A program made the position numbers and the translations under genes. Shown in pieces: positions 1 through 12,500 of a DNA stretch of 64,000 bases. The notes beneath the pieces were generated by a model. That model was given only the letters and a program-made list of their open reading frames with translations, was not told the DNA's origin and did no database searches. The stretch covers positions 135,221,822-135,285,821 of the forward strand of contig NC_085141.1 of the NCBI RefSeq assembly GCF_024139115.2, read 5' to 3'. Every line of letters begins with the position of its first letter. Position 1 is the stretch's first letter. The DNA is from Armigeres subalbatus (Eukaryota; Arthropoda; Insecta; Diptera; Culicidae).

Positions 1-3000
1 GGCGCACAAACGCGCGAGACTCTACATGACTTTACGATGGTTTACATACATTCCTGCTCCAATCAGCTGCTGTATCTCGTGAAATCTCGTAACGAGTGCT
101 TTTTAGTTGCATTCCTACTAATTTTCCACTCGAAATATAAAGTGAATATATTTGTTACAAAGAATGCAAAACTCAAAGTTAATTTTTATTTTTTCCTTGA
201 ATAATAACAATACTTCTCAAAATAAGATCTAAAACGAACATAACCACAATCTTCAATGTTTGGCTCCGGCACAATAGAAAATTTTGGCTTCAGTTTGACA
301 ACCAAATCGATTCTATCCGCACAACCCAGGTATAGACCTCTACACAGAAAAAAATTCCATGGTAACAATTACTATTTTGTAGACTACGTTTTTGAAACAA
401 CCACAAAATTTCAGTTAAATTAACCATGCATTCGGACAAATTCACTACTGATTCAGTTCATGTAACAACATTCCACCACGACCACAGTTGATTTTTACTG
501 CGCGCATGGTAAAATCAAACGGGTTTGTTGTCTGCTGAAAATCGTCGGTGCGTATATGTGATTATACAATCAAGCCATGTGGTGAATTTCAAATTCACCA
601 CACGGTTTTTTACTTCTGTTATCAAAGTTCAAATCTTGCGTAATAATATTCGTACAATGCTGAAATTTAAGTCGATTGTTTAGCATGAGTAAGCAGACGA
701 TCTTCGGATGTTTCATCCCCATGGGCGTTGTGGTTCTCTCAATTCGTGCTCTTGAAAAATCACTAGAAAAAGCACGTGGTTTCCAAGATGGCCGATTTGT
801 GGCTTTGTTGTATAACCACCTTAAATTAACCCTTTGGAATGGTAGTTTCGACCGCAACATTTTTTTGCGTGTAGCCACCAGGATAACCACTCATTGACAC
901 TACACTGAAAAAACTGATTATATCAGCATCATAAGATCTCCGTTTGAAATTTCGACATTCGAAAATGTGATGATTGTTAAAAGTTTTTCTTTTGGAATGA
1001 ATTTCAAAAATCACTCTCATGAAATATTTTGGGTATATTTAAATAAATGTAACTTGACTTCGAACCATGTATGTCAAAATTACAAGGCACGTGATTATAC
1101 CAAACGTCCATCGACTCTTCAAGAAATCATCTTGCTAAATAGCCGATATAAATGCAGAAAAAGTTGCAACGCACTAGCCTATCTTGGATGACCAGGGGAA
1201 AACCTCCTAAATCGATGCACCCACCCGACACGTTCCGTCCGACAAGCAACGGAGAGCTCTACGTCCTGGCCAGCTGCTAGTTTGTAGGATAGATGCCCTA
1301 CCGGCATCCAAGCCGACATGCGCGAATTCGGGTGGTGGGCTGTTCTCTAGAACACGTCGAAGATGGAGGTCATTAGATTATCAGTCGGCGGCAATATATC
1401 AGCATCGTGGCATCCGAGTGATGTTAGGAATGTATACGTGAGTGGTGACAGCATGGCTTTGCGTGTGCCCGGTATTGTAACCGCACATCTTACCGCTAAG
1501 CTGAATAAGGGCCCAATTCGCCCTTTAAGTGTTGGCTTTTGCTAAAAATGCCAACTGAAGACCCATTAGGCATTAGACAACATGAATCCAGAACTTTTGA
1601 ACGTTTTGGATGCAAAAGCTTACTATTTTAGCACCCTAATATCTGTCTCTAATTAACTTAATAAATTTCCTTTTTTTCATGATTTGATGACCGTTGAAAC
1701 ATTGCCTCACGTTCCATAAATTGAAAACTCCCTCGCATTGTCATCATCAGGCTCTGCACCGCATCGCCGCCGTTGTCATCAGTCCGCAGAAACCTTATTG
1801 ATTTGCATACTTTGCGAAAGCATTCGATTCGCCTCGCCTTCGAGTTTCGATCTTTACGACTGTCTGACTGCCCACAAGTCACATTGACCGACCGAGCGCA
1901 AAGCAGCTCCAGAGACAGTCCAGATCCGAAATCGGTCATATATCACCACTGTCGATGAGCGGTAAATTAGTATTTTTAACGATTTCTTAATTATACTTTT
2001 CAAGAGCTCTGATTCAATCGTGTCAGTGGGGGCAGCGACAAATATTTTTTCTGGTCGCGCGACCTTTGATTCTGATGCTGTCACTGTGCGATACCGTCAC
2101 AACGGGAAAAATCTGATGAAATGATGGCAAAACCTATCTTCCAGATTAGAAATACTAGAATAAGAGATCGGCGAAGACGCCATCTTGTTTCCAATCGAAC
2201 CGTCAAAAGCGGTTCCAATTCGACTTGTTTACTTTTTGCCTCCATAAGAAGCAGGCAAAAAGTTCAAGTGCTGCCAGCATTATTTTCTCGATTTCATGCA
2301 TTTTCATACGTTGCCAATTCGACAGTTTTTCACTCCGCCGGTCTCTGGTTATAGGGTTGCTAGGGCGCATTCAGTCAGACTTTGAAATGTGAATTTCAAC
2401 GAATAACGTCGTGTACTTGAGTGTTTCATGTATGAGGCGATGCAGAACTTGTTATTAGATATCACGCAGAATAAATATGTTGAAAATGTCTACTCCTAAT
2501 TACAGGAAGAGCGAAATTCCGTTACTAGGGGGTCCACTATTGGGCATTTTACCCATAATCTTATTGCAAGTCGTCCTTGGCAGATTGATAGCAGAGGTGG
2601 GATGAAAATTTACGATTGCACTGCATAAACAAAAACTTTGAAATTGGTCAATCTGCAACTCCTAAATACTTTGAATATTGCAACCTCAATAGAAAAGTTT
2701 TGCATCTACTGTAAACTACTAACATTGTGGGTGGTTCGTCAATTTGGGATTACGTCATCTCGTCATCAACTTTTAGTTGAAAATCTAACATTCTTTTATC
2801 AAGCGTTTTTGATCAAAAAACATGTTCCTAATTACGATAAATTTACCGACAGATAAATAAAAATGCCCATCGGTTAAGTCAGATGGTTTGCCAAAACAGT
2901 TATCAGTACGATAAGTCAGCACCTTTTGCTAGTTTCAATAATAGTTTTGAGCATAGCACCGAGCGGTATATCTGCTGGAAAGTGATAGACACTAATTGAT

Positions 3001-4544
3001 TGATTGCTTTGGTTCCACCATCACGCAGGTGTCCACCGTATACTGCAGAAATGGAATATTAAAATGAATATGAATATGATTTAATCATAAGCGTGAATTA
3101 GTATTCCTAGCCAATCTGGCTGCTGACCTGACATGATTAATTGTGGACTCATAATCAATGTTGGACTCTCAACTCTTTTAACAGTAGGTATCTTGTCAGA
3201 AAAATGAGGTTTTCCTACCGGTGAATTAGTCATCGGATACGAGTAGCAGAAAATTAAAGCTTCTTTATAAACTCACAAATCAGTCCAGTCTATTGCACAC
3301 CATCTTTCCTCTCGATTCCCGTTCCTTTGAGAGTTTCTCGCTGTTGATCCATAAACAATCAGTTGGATCGTGTGCACGCGCGCAGGCGATGATAATTAGC
3401 ATTTTTGGTGGAATTTCTTAATGCGAAAGAAAACCCTAATATTTACCGTCTCTTAGTCGTAATTTAACGCATAATGAATGTAAATGCTATTAAATCTGGA
3501 GCACCAAAAGGACCAGATTCCAGAGAAGTCAAAAAAAGCAAGTGAGGCATGGCCGGTAATATTGCGCAGATTCCGCCTTATTAGACTCCTGCGCGAAAAT
3601 TATTTGCGTGAATATTTTCCCCGTGTCAGACATACAAATGAATTACCACTGTTTGCTGTTTGTTTGAGTAAACAAAAACACGTGTGTCCGATGAATATCA
3701 ACAACAAAAAACAATTACAAAGATAGCTTAAATGTATTGGTGTGCACGCTGAAAATTTACAGCAAAATGAAGTTGCGCCAGAGTCTAAAAATTGATGCAA
3801 CGGGCAATAACATGGAGTCGATTTTTAATGTGGGCTGGGTGGCGTCTTAGGCTGATGATGCGTGGGAGAAGAGGATTGGTTGCAGCTCAAATGACAATAA
3901 AACATTAGTGATACACTTTTCTCCATTTTCAAGTTAACTATAGATTGCCTATAGATTGAAAATGAACCCACCCGTTTTAGAAACAGTCATGTTTTGAAAT
4001 AAGCTTAAAGGTTTCTGCAGGAGCGAATACAATAGACTTCATCACTTGCCATTTATTGAAACGAAATTGAAACATTACGAAGGTCTGCTGGCTAATAGGC
4101 AATCAAAAGCCAATTACTTCACATAGATCAACCCATCTGTTAGAAGCAGCCAATAGATCGTTGACAAATTGAACCATATCAATTGAATTGATGGGTTAGT
4201 GGGTGCATAATTGGTGGAGCCCCTTAATTGATCGGATTAATGCACAGCTGGAGCAGATCAATTAAACCATTTAACGTGTTCTAATAGGTCGTGAAGTGGA
4301 GATTGTCGTGAGAAAATTTAAACTTATATTTTTGTATGAATACTTGCGAGCAAATAGTTCTTCTATCCAAATTCATTAAAAAATTATGTTGTTTTGCACT
4401 GTCTTAACCATCCTAGGAACAGTACTTTTGAACCAAAACTCAAATCATGCAGAAGAGATCAAAATCACTGCTTGAATGCATACTAACCCTGTTACCGTTT
4501 AGGTTCTTTACTCTATGGAAGAGGTTCTAGCCTGATATGTTCTG
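1..4544. other. Region without recognisable gene
   Basis: No ORF here reads as a known protein and none has convincing splice sites. The sequence is AT-rich apart from a more GC-rich patch around 1190-1500, which could be an exon or regulatory segment but shows no recognisable product. A short near-perfect palindrome with 12 bp arms around one central base lies at 578-602. Confidence 0.5.
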
Positions 4545-4641
4545 GGGCTGTCCATAAACCACGTAGACTCTTGAGGAGGAGGAAGGGATTTCGAAAAAGT
4601 CTACATTAGTCTACGAAGGGGGACCAAAAGTCTACGTAGAC
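4545..4641. mobile_element. MITE-like end (GGGCTGTCCATAAACCACG)
   Basis: The segment begins GGGCTGTCCATAAACC and carries repeated GTCTACGTAGAC-type words. I recall this terminal sequence as a common dispersed repeat end in mosquito genomes. Only one end is visible, so this is probably a fragment; no target duplication was found. Confidence 0.3.
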
Positions 4642-4799
4642 ATTTTATTTTTTTATTTTTTTAGTAAATAATTTATGCAGCAGCTATGTGCACTTGTTCA
4701 CTTGTTTTATTGTTTTTAGGATTTTTCCAGATTTTTTTGCAAGACTTCATCGAAATAATCTAATGAATTTCACTGAAGTAATAGTCTGAACTACGGATT

Positions 4800-5185
4800 A
4801 AAACTATATGGATATTCCCACGAAATTCTTCTGTGCTGAGCAGGAAAATTCTTCGATGTATTCTATAAAAACTTTCGAGAAAATTTCAAAAATTCCACTT
4901 GGATTTTATTGCAGATTCTACTAAAAAATCGGGAACTTCTTTGGAAACTACAAGTGATTCTTTAGAATTTTCACCGGAAATTATGTCGCACTTCAACGGG
5001 GAATTCCGCGAAATTTCCACGAGGAACCCTTCACTGGGAAGTCCTCGGGAATTCTTTGGGTATATAAGCGAAATTCTTCGAAATGTCCACGGGAAATTCT
5101 TCGTATATTTTACGGCAATTTCTTCGGGAGTACTAATGCAAATTCTTTGGAATAATTAATGGAAAATTTTAGGAATTTCTAAAGA
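4800..5185. repeat. Degenerate GAAATTC satellite patch
   Basis: Loosely periodic GGAAATTCTTCG words recur every 20-30 bp. This is the same type of sequence as the larger degenerate arrays at 11.5, 15.9, 18.6, 26.6, 34.5 and 37.2 kb. The ORF at 4899-5159 is a by-product of this repeat. Confidence 0.55.
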
Positions 5186-5194
5186 AACTGTTAC

Positions 5195-5213
5195 ACCGCA
5201 CGGCTAAGGAGGG
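5195..5213 (-). mobile_element. Short Feilai-like SINE head fragment
   Basis: Nineteen bases are identical to the first bases (box A side, minus orientation) of the SINE at 36809-37102. The rest of the SINE is absent. Either a truncated copy or chance sharing of a tRNA-like motif. Confidence 0.25.
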
Positions 5214-5340
5214 AACTATACTGCTGTATATGTTAAATTGATTCCGATAATCAGTAATGTTTATAACAGGATATCTGGCAGAATATCTAACAGGAATCAA
5301 GTTCATATTGAACATTTGTTAACTAAATAGTATAGAGGAA

Positions 5341-7804
5341 GGTGGGGAGACTTGATCCCCGAGGAGACTTAATCACCCCCTGTTCAATCGAGAACTAAAG
5401 TAATTTTATTCTAGCGCATTTTTTAGTATAGATCCTCTAGACAAATGACCTTTATGTGGTGAGCTATTTTTTGGATTGACAACCTTATTTATTCTGCAGG
5501 GCGGTTTGTATGGTTTGACCTCCCTGAAGATTTTTTTATTGGCCTCGCAAAATTTGAACAACTTTTCATAACAATGACCAAATGCTTTCGTTTTTTCACA
5601 GCACAAACCCATAAATACAGTCACTATTCGAAAATTTCAAAGGAAATTTAATTGTTGGCTCGGTTGTTTTTAATGCATTTCAATATTCATCCCTTCCTTC
5701 AATGTATGCGTACATAAAATGGTTGAAATTTTTTCTCTAAAGTTCATTTATTTGAAAATAATCTCAAAATACGCCTGTAAGATGTGACAAAATTGAGCGT
5801 ACACCGATTTTTTTCTATCAAATTTCTTATTATAAACACGATTAATGTATTTTAATATTGTTTTTTCAGGATTATATTTATAACGGTAATTATCCGCTAC
5901 TTAAAAATTCAATATTTTGAAATTAAACCATGCTTTGGTCAAAATGGCGAACAAGTAAGATGTATCAACAATGCTATTTAACAATGCAATGCTGCTGGGC
6001 AAAATAGATGCTTTAAGAAATGGATTTTACCGGAATCGTGTCTTATATATGATAGATAATCGAAATCGAGCGAGACATACGATAAATTTGGGAAAATTCA
6101 GTCGGTAAATGATGAAAACAGATGTAAACATACAGAGAAAACGACAATTTTTGGAAATGGCATATTTGAAATTAAGTATAACTTTATTTAAAAGTCTATG
6201 TATAGGTAGCTTATAAGCTCAGGACACTCATTAATAATAATATTAATAAAAGAGCAGCACACGGATACATTATAAGATGTAATTTTATATTTGAAGACTC
6301 AGTAACCGTAGGGACAAATTTGGTTGAATCATTTAAATTCACCAAGATATCATTAAATAAGCTGCCGAACTCTTAAAAAACTTTATTTTTACTCGCCACA
6401 TGGAAATCATCCAATTGTATCCCTTATGGTAACATATCGTGGAGTTTAATCCAAGTTTAATTATGAAATTACGATTTTAGGCTATCTTTTCAATATTCAA
6501 TTAGAAGTGCACTACGGGGTTGAAAAGCTGTTATTATGTTCGGTACCTTAACATGCACCTTGTACTTTTAGAATTTGACTGTAAATGATCGGATTCAATA
6601 ATATTACTCTTAATGATAGACCTGAGAGAGACAATAATCGAGCTTTAAAACAAATTTTAGTTGAAGACGTAATAAATTTGAATTATGTCATTCCTAACAT
6701 TTGTCGTTTTCTCTGTATGTTTACATCTGTTTTCATCATTTACCGACTGAATTTTCCCAAATTAGTCGTATGTCTCATTCGATTTCGATTATCTATCATA
6801 TATAAGATACGATGCCGGTGAAACATACAAATTAAAGCATCTATTTTTCTCAGCAGCATTGAATTGTTAAATAGTAATGTTCTTACCTCTCACTTGTTCG
6901 TCATTTGGACCAAAACATGGTTTAATTTCAAAACATTGAATGTTTAAGTAGCGGATGTTTATTATTATAAATATAATCATGGAAAAACAATATTAAAATA
7001 CATTAATCGTGTTTATAATAAGAAATTTGATAGAAAAAAATTCGGTGTACGCTCAATTTTGTCACATCTAACAGACGTATTTTGAGATTATTTTCAAATA
7101 AATGAACTTTAGAGAAAAAATTTCAACCATTTTATGTACGCATACATTGAAGGAAGGGATGAATATTGAAATGCATTAAAAACAACCGAGCCAACAATTA
7201 AATTTCCTTTGAAATTTTCGAATGTAGTCAACTAATCCATACTGTACGCTCAATTTTGAGAGTGACTGTATGCTTAATGATCTGTACTGATAAAAATGTC
7301 AACATTCTATCAAAGTTTTAGGATATTTGGATTTGAAGTTATTGCCTCAATATGGGGACACTTGATCCCCCATTAGTCGCCCATACAAAAAATTGGCGAA
7401 AAAATTCAAAAAAATATAAATCAGGCTTCTATTTTTTTGTAGATTTGAAAGGATTGATGAAGGGTTAGCATGAAAAAATATGTATTGCGTAGATATCATA
7501 GAAAGGGGATCTTGTTCCCCCAAATTTTAAAATTGCATGTTCTGCCGAATTCAATAACAAAAATCGTTCATGTATACGCACAGTAATTCCGCGTATTTTG
7601 AAGAAAAAATATTTAAAAAATCTGGGGGCACCTTCCTAATTTTATCAAAGCAAGCTCTTGGAGAGGGATCAATTTCCCCCGAATATTTGAAAAGTCAATT
7701 TTTGACAGCACTCCATATTTCTTAGAGAGTCTGTATATCGCGTATGTTTATTTATTTTTGGCTGTGATACATGGCTGTGGATCAAGTCTCCCCAGTCTCC
7801 CCAA
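5341..7804. mobile_element. Non-autonomous element, GGGGAGACTTGATCC ends
   Basis: The left end reads GGTGGGGAGACTTGATCC and the right end is its inverse (GGATCAAGTCTCCCC, partly duplicated) near 7779-7804. Further copies of the GGATCAAG/CTTGATCC word occur inside (7360, 7510, 7668). No coding capacity is visible. A 1.65 kb TA-flanked element is inserted at 5618. Exact ends and target duplication are unclear. Confidence 0.45.
5618..7268. mobile_element. Tc1-type non-autonomous element, long TIRs
   Basis: The element starts CAGTCACT at 5618 and ends with the inverse AGTGACTG at 7268, with TA on both sides (5616-5617 and 7269-7270). The terminal arms are more than 500 bp each (about 5618-6155 and 6690-7268) and can be aligned base by base with small differences. 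A TA target and CAGT termini fit the Tc1/mariner superfamily. The interior has no transposase. It sits inside another element at 5341-7804. Confidence 0.75.
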
Positions 7805-8093
7805 CAGTGAACGTTCGTAAATTGGGTTTTTTCTAGTTGGGGCACTTTTAGTCGGGGGTACGCTAATTGGGGCGAAACCCAATTAAAAAGCAGCTAAACG
7901 TCAGTATGCGATGTCAGAAACGCGTTGATGTTTTGTTTCCATGTTTGGCGGGATCGATCTTTTCTGGCGCGTAAGATTTTCCTTTGTTCAATGCAAAAAG
8001 TAAACAACATTGACGCCTGTCAAAACGCCCCAATTAGCGAACGGCATTCGCTAGTTGAGGTGAGGTCGTGCCCCAATTAGCGAACGATCACTG
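7805..8093. mobile_element. MITE with CAGTGAACGTTCG termini
   Basis: The left end is CAGTGAACGTTCGTAAATTGGG and the right end is the inverse of CAGTGATCGTTCGCTAATT. Inside are GTTGGGGCAC and CTAATTGGGGC words in opposite orientations. A partial copy lies at 60666-60780. It abuts the preceding element. The target duplication is not clear. Confidence 0.6.
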
Positions 8094-8094
8094 T

Positions 8095-9860
8095 AATGCA
8101 ATAATATACGAAACGGAAATTGTGATATTTTGAAATTGGCCGATTTTGGTGCCCCCGGAATAGGGTTTTAGTACCGGGAGTACCGGTACCGGAATTCCCG
8201 GGAGTACCGACCAATTTTCGGTACCGAAATACCGGTACTGGCTTAATGAAAGTACCGGTATTTTCGGTACTAAGGAAAAAGTTTTGGTTAAAACTTCCGA
8301 TGGTTAACCACATTATTTGAATGCAGCAGCTAGTAAGAAAGATATTTTTTTTACTAAAATTTCAAACACCTGACAATAGAGGTAATAAACTATAGAGGAC
8401 GATTGTCGCTGTGGTTACATTTGTTATCGTCCCCAAACATGTTGGCTACCTATCTGTCAAAACGTACTCATTTTCCTTCGCTGACATTTATGCCATTCCA
8501 CCGATTCGTTTAACTTTTAGTTGAAATTTGACACTTCGATGGTTATTTTCCCCTCATGGTTGTTCGGAAGCCGACCCATTTGAGTTTTGACAGATTGATA
8601 GTTATTCGGAACGAAAATGATTTGGCGCCAATTTTCTCGCGAACAAAGTTTAACTTTTTGTTAAGAAAATCTTCCAGTACCGGTATTTTCCCGGTACTCC
8701 CGGTACTGAGGGGTTCAGTACCGTAGTACCGGGACGCGCCAAGAAGGGTTGGTACTAAAAACCCTACCCCGGAAGCTACCCCAAGAGCCTTGGAATTGGG
8801 CCCAGGATGGCCAATATCATATCATGTTATAATTCCATTCGCCTTCAAAAATTCTGAAGTTTGATACCGTGGGGCATCGAAATCCGTACACTTAAGCACC
8901 TTAGTACATGAAAAAGTAATTAGAAAATAGGAATTGAATGTAAATAAAACGATTGTCATTGACACAGGCGCATGAAGGCTTCTACTTTTGAAGTGTTTCA
9001 TATTTACTCATTAAAAACTACGAAAAACATGATAAAAATATGAATTAAATCAACTACTCCTGACTCGAAGGATCAAGATCCGTACAGCTATTTCTTAACT
9101 AAATATTTAAATTGAAACAGTCTGATTGACTGGTAGTTTACCATTGTAAATAGTTCGATACGCACCTTGACAAGCGATCCCTTCGATTTGTATTCCGCTT
9201 ATCTTATGTAATGATTTGCAATTAGCAATTAAAACACAGTTACTTTTGGTGCAATTATGCTCTACCCGAAAACAAAATGGCGGCACAAACTCCGCGTTTG
9301 GTGGGTGGATATTTATTTTTGATTTTTGTTGTTTTAATTTCAAAGCCTTCTTTCCAATTCTATGCCCTAAAAGCTTACTGTTAAGTATCTGAACAGGATA
9401 AGATTAATTATTTCTACATTAACTATCTTTAACCTCCTTTAATTTATAGATATTTAATGAGGCGGACGGATTTCGGTGCTGTACGGATTTCGGTCCCGCA
9501 CGGTACCCATTTTGCCATAGTTTATGATATTTTTAATTTGGCCGATTTTCGTGCCCCGGGAGGCGTCCCCAAGGGCCTCGGAACTGGCCCCAAGGTAGCC
9601 AATATCATATTTGGGTGTCATAATCCCACTCGTCTTGCAAAAAGCTGAAGTTTGATACCAATATTGCCATAGTTTGTAATATTTTGAAAAAAAAAAGCCG
9701 ACTTTGGTGCCTCTGGAGGCTTCCCCAAGGGCCTCGGAACTGGCCCCAGTGTAGCTAATATCCCCAGAATCATATCTGGATGTAATAATTCGACTAGTCT
9801 TCAAAAATATTGAAGTTTGATACCCATATTGCTAGTATGGAGCGAAAATATTGAATTGTC
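8095..9860. repeat. Diverged ~180 bp repeat (GGCCCCAAGGTAGCC)
   Basis: Three related units share the order: GGCCGATTTTGGTGCC, CCCCAAGGGCCTCGGAACTGG, CCAATATCATAT, a run ending TTGAAGTTTGATACC. They lie at about 8130-8880 (split by the 606 bp MITE), 9530-9660 and 9700-9830. The ORFs at 9454-9804 and 9457-9648 fall within this repeat and are not genes. Confidence 0.6.
8161..8766. mobile_element. hAT-like MITE rich in TACCGG
   Basis: The termini TAGGGTTTTAGTACC and its inverse (GGTACTAAAAACCCTA) are flanked by an 8 bp duplication, CCCCGGAA, at 8153-8160 and 8767-8774. An 8 bp duplication is the hAT hallmark. The ends are packed with GTACCGGTA words that could pair. The middle has no transposase. 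Excising it restores a unit of the repeat seen at 9500-9845. Confidence 0.75.
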
Positions 9861-10685
9861 CATTTTGGGCCGGTTTCCGCAGGGTCAGTTCGAAGAAACC
9901 CCGTTGTTGGCCATTTCTGGAACAGGTGTCACCATGATTTTTGGTTCTGACATGAAACCTACATGCAAATCTACCGAAATGATATGAATTGTGACTAAAA
10001 AAGCAACATTTTGTTGAACTTATAGAGCCAAAAAACAGAAAATGTGGTCAAATTTACTGCATCTGACCCAGTGACCCACCGGAATAACTACGGATATGAA
10101 GACCACATCACAAATCCCAACATGTATTCTAAATTCTGGGATCCGTACGAGCAGAAAATTGATAAAACCAGGCCAATACGAAAAAAATGACGATATGGCA
10201 GTGATATGATTTTTTTCCTTCACTCCGATACGGGTTAAGACCGACATATGCAAGCGATCCAAAAGACGCATTATTGCGTTCAAATTAATTTTTACAAGAC
10301 CTTGAAAATGTGTAGGGTAAAATACCCAATAGTGGAGGAACTAAGCACGTTTCTAAACTATTTGTTGGTTCACTCCAATGCTGTATGTACTTCATTCCAC
10401 TTACCTCGCGAGTGCATATGAAAGCTTGTTAATTATATTACATCCGAAAGTGTTCTAATTGCAGCAGCATCGAACATTGTTACCTAAAATAGTATCTTCA
10501 ACTATTGGTGCACTGTTCCAATAGTTGCGATATTTTTTAATCCGGGTTCCTATAATTGCGAATCCCATTGCTTTCATATGGGACTTGCAAGTTTGGGAAT
10601 ACTACCGCAACTATTGATGCAATGCCAAGAAAAATATTAGGTGTCTGATGCAAATATGACACAATATTGTATTATGATTGGATTA

Positions 10686-11447
10686 GGGTGGTTCAAAAAA
10701 TCGATTTTGCTCCACAGTGCTCATCTGATTCTTTACCTTGTTCTGAGTGTCCTCTGAAAATTTGAGCTCATTTGGATTAAAACTGATTTAGCACAAGCCG
10801 TTTCAAGTTCACATGCAAATTAGTATGGGGAAATTTATTTTTCCATTATACTGTTAATGACGCTTCCCCATCAAGCGCAGGTTAAAAGAAAACCTACATA
10901 GCTAAAAGGAATACTCAACAGCTTTCACTCAGTGAAAACCGCATCTCAATTAATCGTTCCAATAATTAGTAATCGAATTTAATCTATACCGTGGTTTTCT
11001 GGAGCTAATTGCATAACTCATCAACAGGCAACATTGCTGCTCGTGGCGCGAAAGATAGCACACACAAATTCAGGCTACTATGTTGCACTGCACATTTCAG
11101 TGATGCCCTCAAAGAAGTTTAGCGATCATGACTAAAGATTCGCAACCTGTCTTAAAATCGATTACTAATTATTGGGACGATTAATCAACATGCGGTTTTC
11201 GTTGGGTGAAAGCTGTTGAGTATCCCTTTTATCTATGTAGGTTTTCTTTAACCTGCGCTTAATGGGGAAATGTCATTAACAGTATAATGAAAAAATAAAT
11301 TTCCCCATACTAATTTGCATGCAAACTTGAAACGGCTTGTGCTAAATCAGTTTTAATCCAAATGAGCTCAAATTTTCAGAGGACACTCAGAACATGGTAA
11401 AGAATCAGAAGAGCACTGTGGAGCAAAATCGATTTTTTGAACCACCC
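10686..11447. mobile_element. Foldback MITE, GGGTGGTTCAAAAAATCG ends
   Basis: Two arms of about 300 bp (10686-10985 and 11150-11447) are inverted copies with few differences; the ~165 bp centre is unique. The outer bases are GGGTGGTTC/GAACCACCC. ATTGGAT occurs just outside both ends (10677-10683 and 11449-11455), a candidate 7 bp target duplication. No coding capacity. Confidence 0.75.
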
Positions 11448-11504
11448 AATTGGATATCCATCTCGGTTGATTATGCCAGATCAGTGCAAGTTGAAACTAA
11501 AGTT

Positions 11505-12500
11505 AAAGGCCGAAGTTCCTCCAGGAATTCCTCCGCAAGTTCCTCCGGAAGTTCTTCCTGGAATTCCTCGGGAAGTTGCGTAAACAATTTCTTCGAAAAT
11601 TATCCAGGAATTCCTTTGATTGTTCCTCCAATAGTTTCTTCGGAATTTTCTCCAGAAGTTCCTTCGGAAATTCTTACAAAAGCTCCTCCAGGATTTTGTT
11701 TTGGAAATTCCTCCGAAAGGTCCTTCAAGAATTCCTCCGAAAGTTCCTTCAAGAACTCTCCCGGAAGTTCCTCCAGGAATTCTTGAGAGAAATTCTGGAG
11801 GAAATCCTACAGAAATTCTGGAGAAATTCCTGAAACAGCTTCCTGACGGAACCTCTGGAGTAATTCCTCCTCCCTTTCAGATGAATTCCTAAAGGAACTT
11901 CCAGAGGAGAGGAACTTCCAGAGAACTTGCAGAAGAATTCCTCAAGGAACTTCTGAAAGCCTTCCCGAAGGAACTTCCGGATGAATACCTGAAAGAACAT
12001 CTAAAGGAAATCCTGGATAAGTTTTCAGATGAATTCCTGAACGAGCCTTGGAGGAACTCATGAACGAACTTTCTGAGAAATTCCTTTCGGAGAATTTTTT
12101 TACGGACTTTCGAAGGAACTCGTAAAGGAATTTCTGGGGGCATTTATATATGAAACTTGCAGAGGAATTCCTGAAGAAAACTTCAAGCAAAATCCTTAAC
12201 GAACTTCCGGAGGAATTCCTGAAGGAGCTTCCGCAGAAATTACTAAATTTTTGAGAACGATTTGGAGGAATTTCTAGAACCAGAGAAACTTTTTTTGCAA
12301 CTCCAGGGGAATTGTCAGGAGAAATGTTTGGTAGGATTTTCCGGGTGTAAGTTTAGTTGAAACTTTTTTAAATTTTCCATGTTGGATTCTTGAAGGATAG
12401 GGTATTTTGGAAGAAACTCCTAAAGGATTTCCAGGATCAATTTCTGAGAGTTTTTTTAGGACGTCTTCCTTGGATGAATTCACAGGCGATCTCTAGGAGG
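11505..12500. repeat. Degenerate GGAATTCCT/GGAACTTCC satellite
   Basis: The repeat words GGAATTCCT, GGAAGTTCC and GAACTTCC recur about every 12 bp, with the dominant strand switching near 11775 (CC-rich to GG-rich). It is a decayed relative of the 24 bp array at 27.5-30.2 kb. ORFs rich in Ser, Pro and Arg across 11394-12483 are artefacts of this repeat. Confidence 0.75.
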
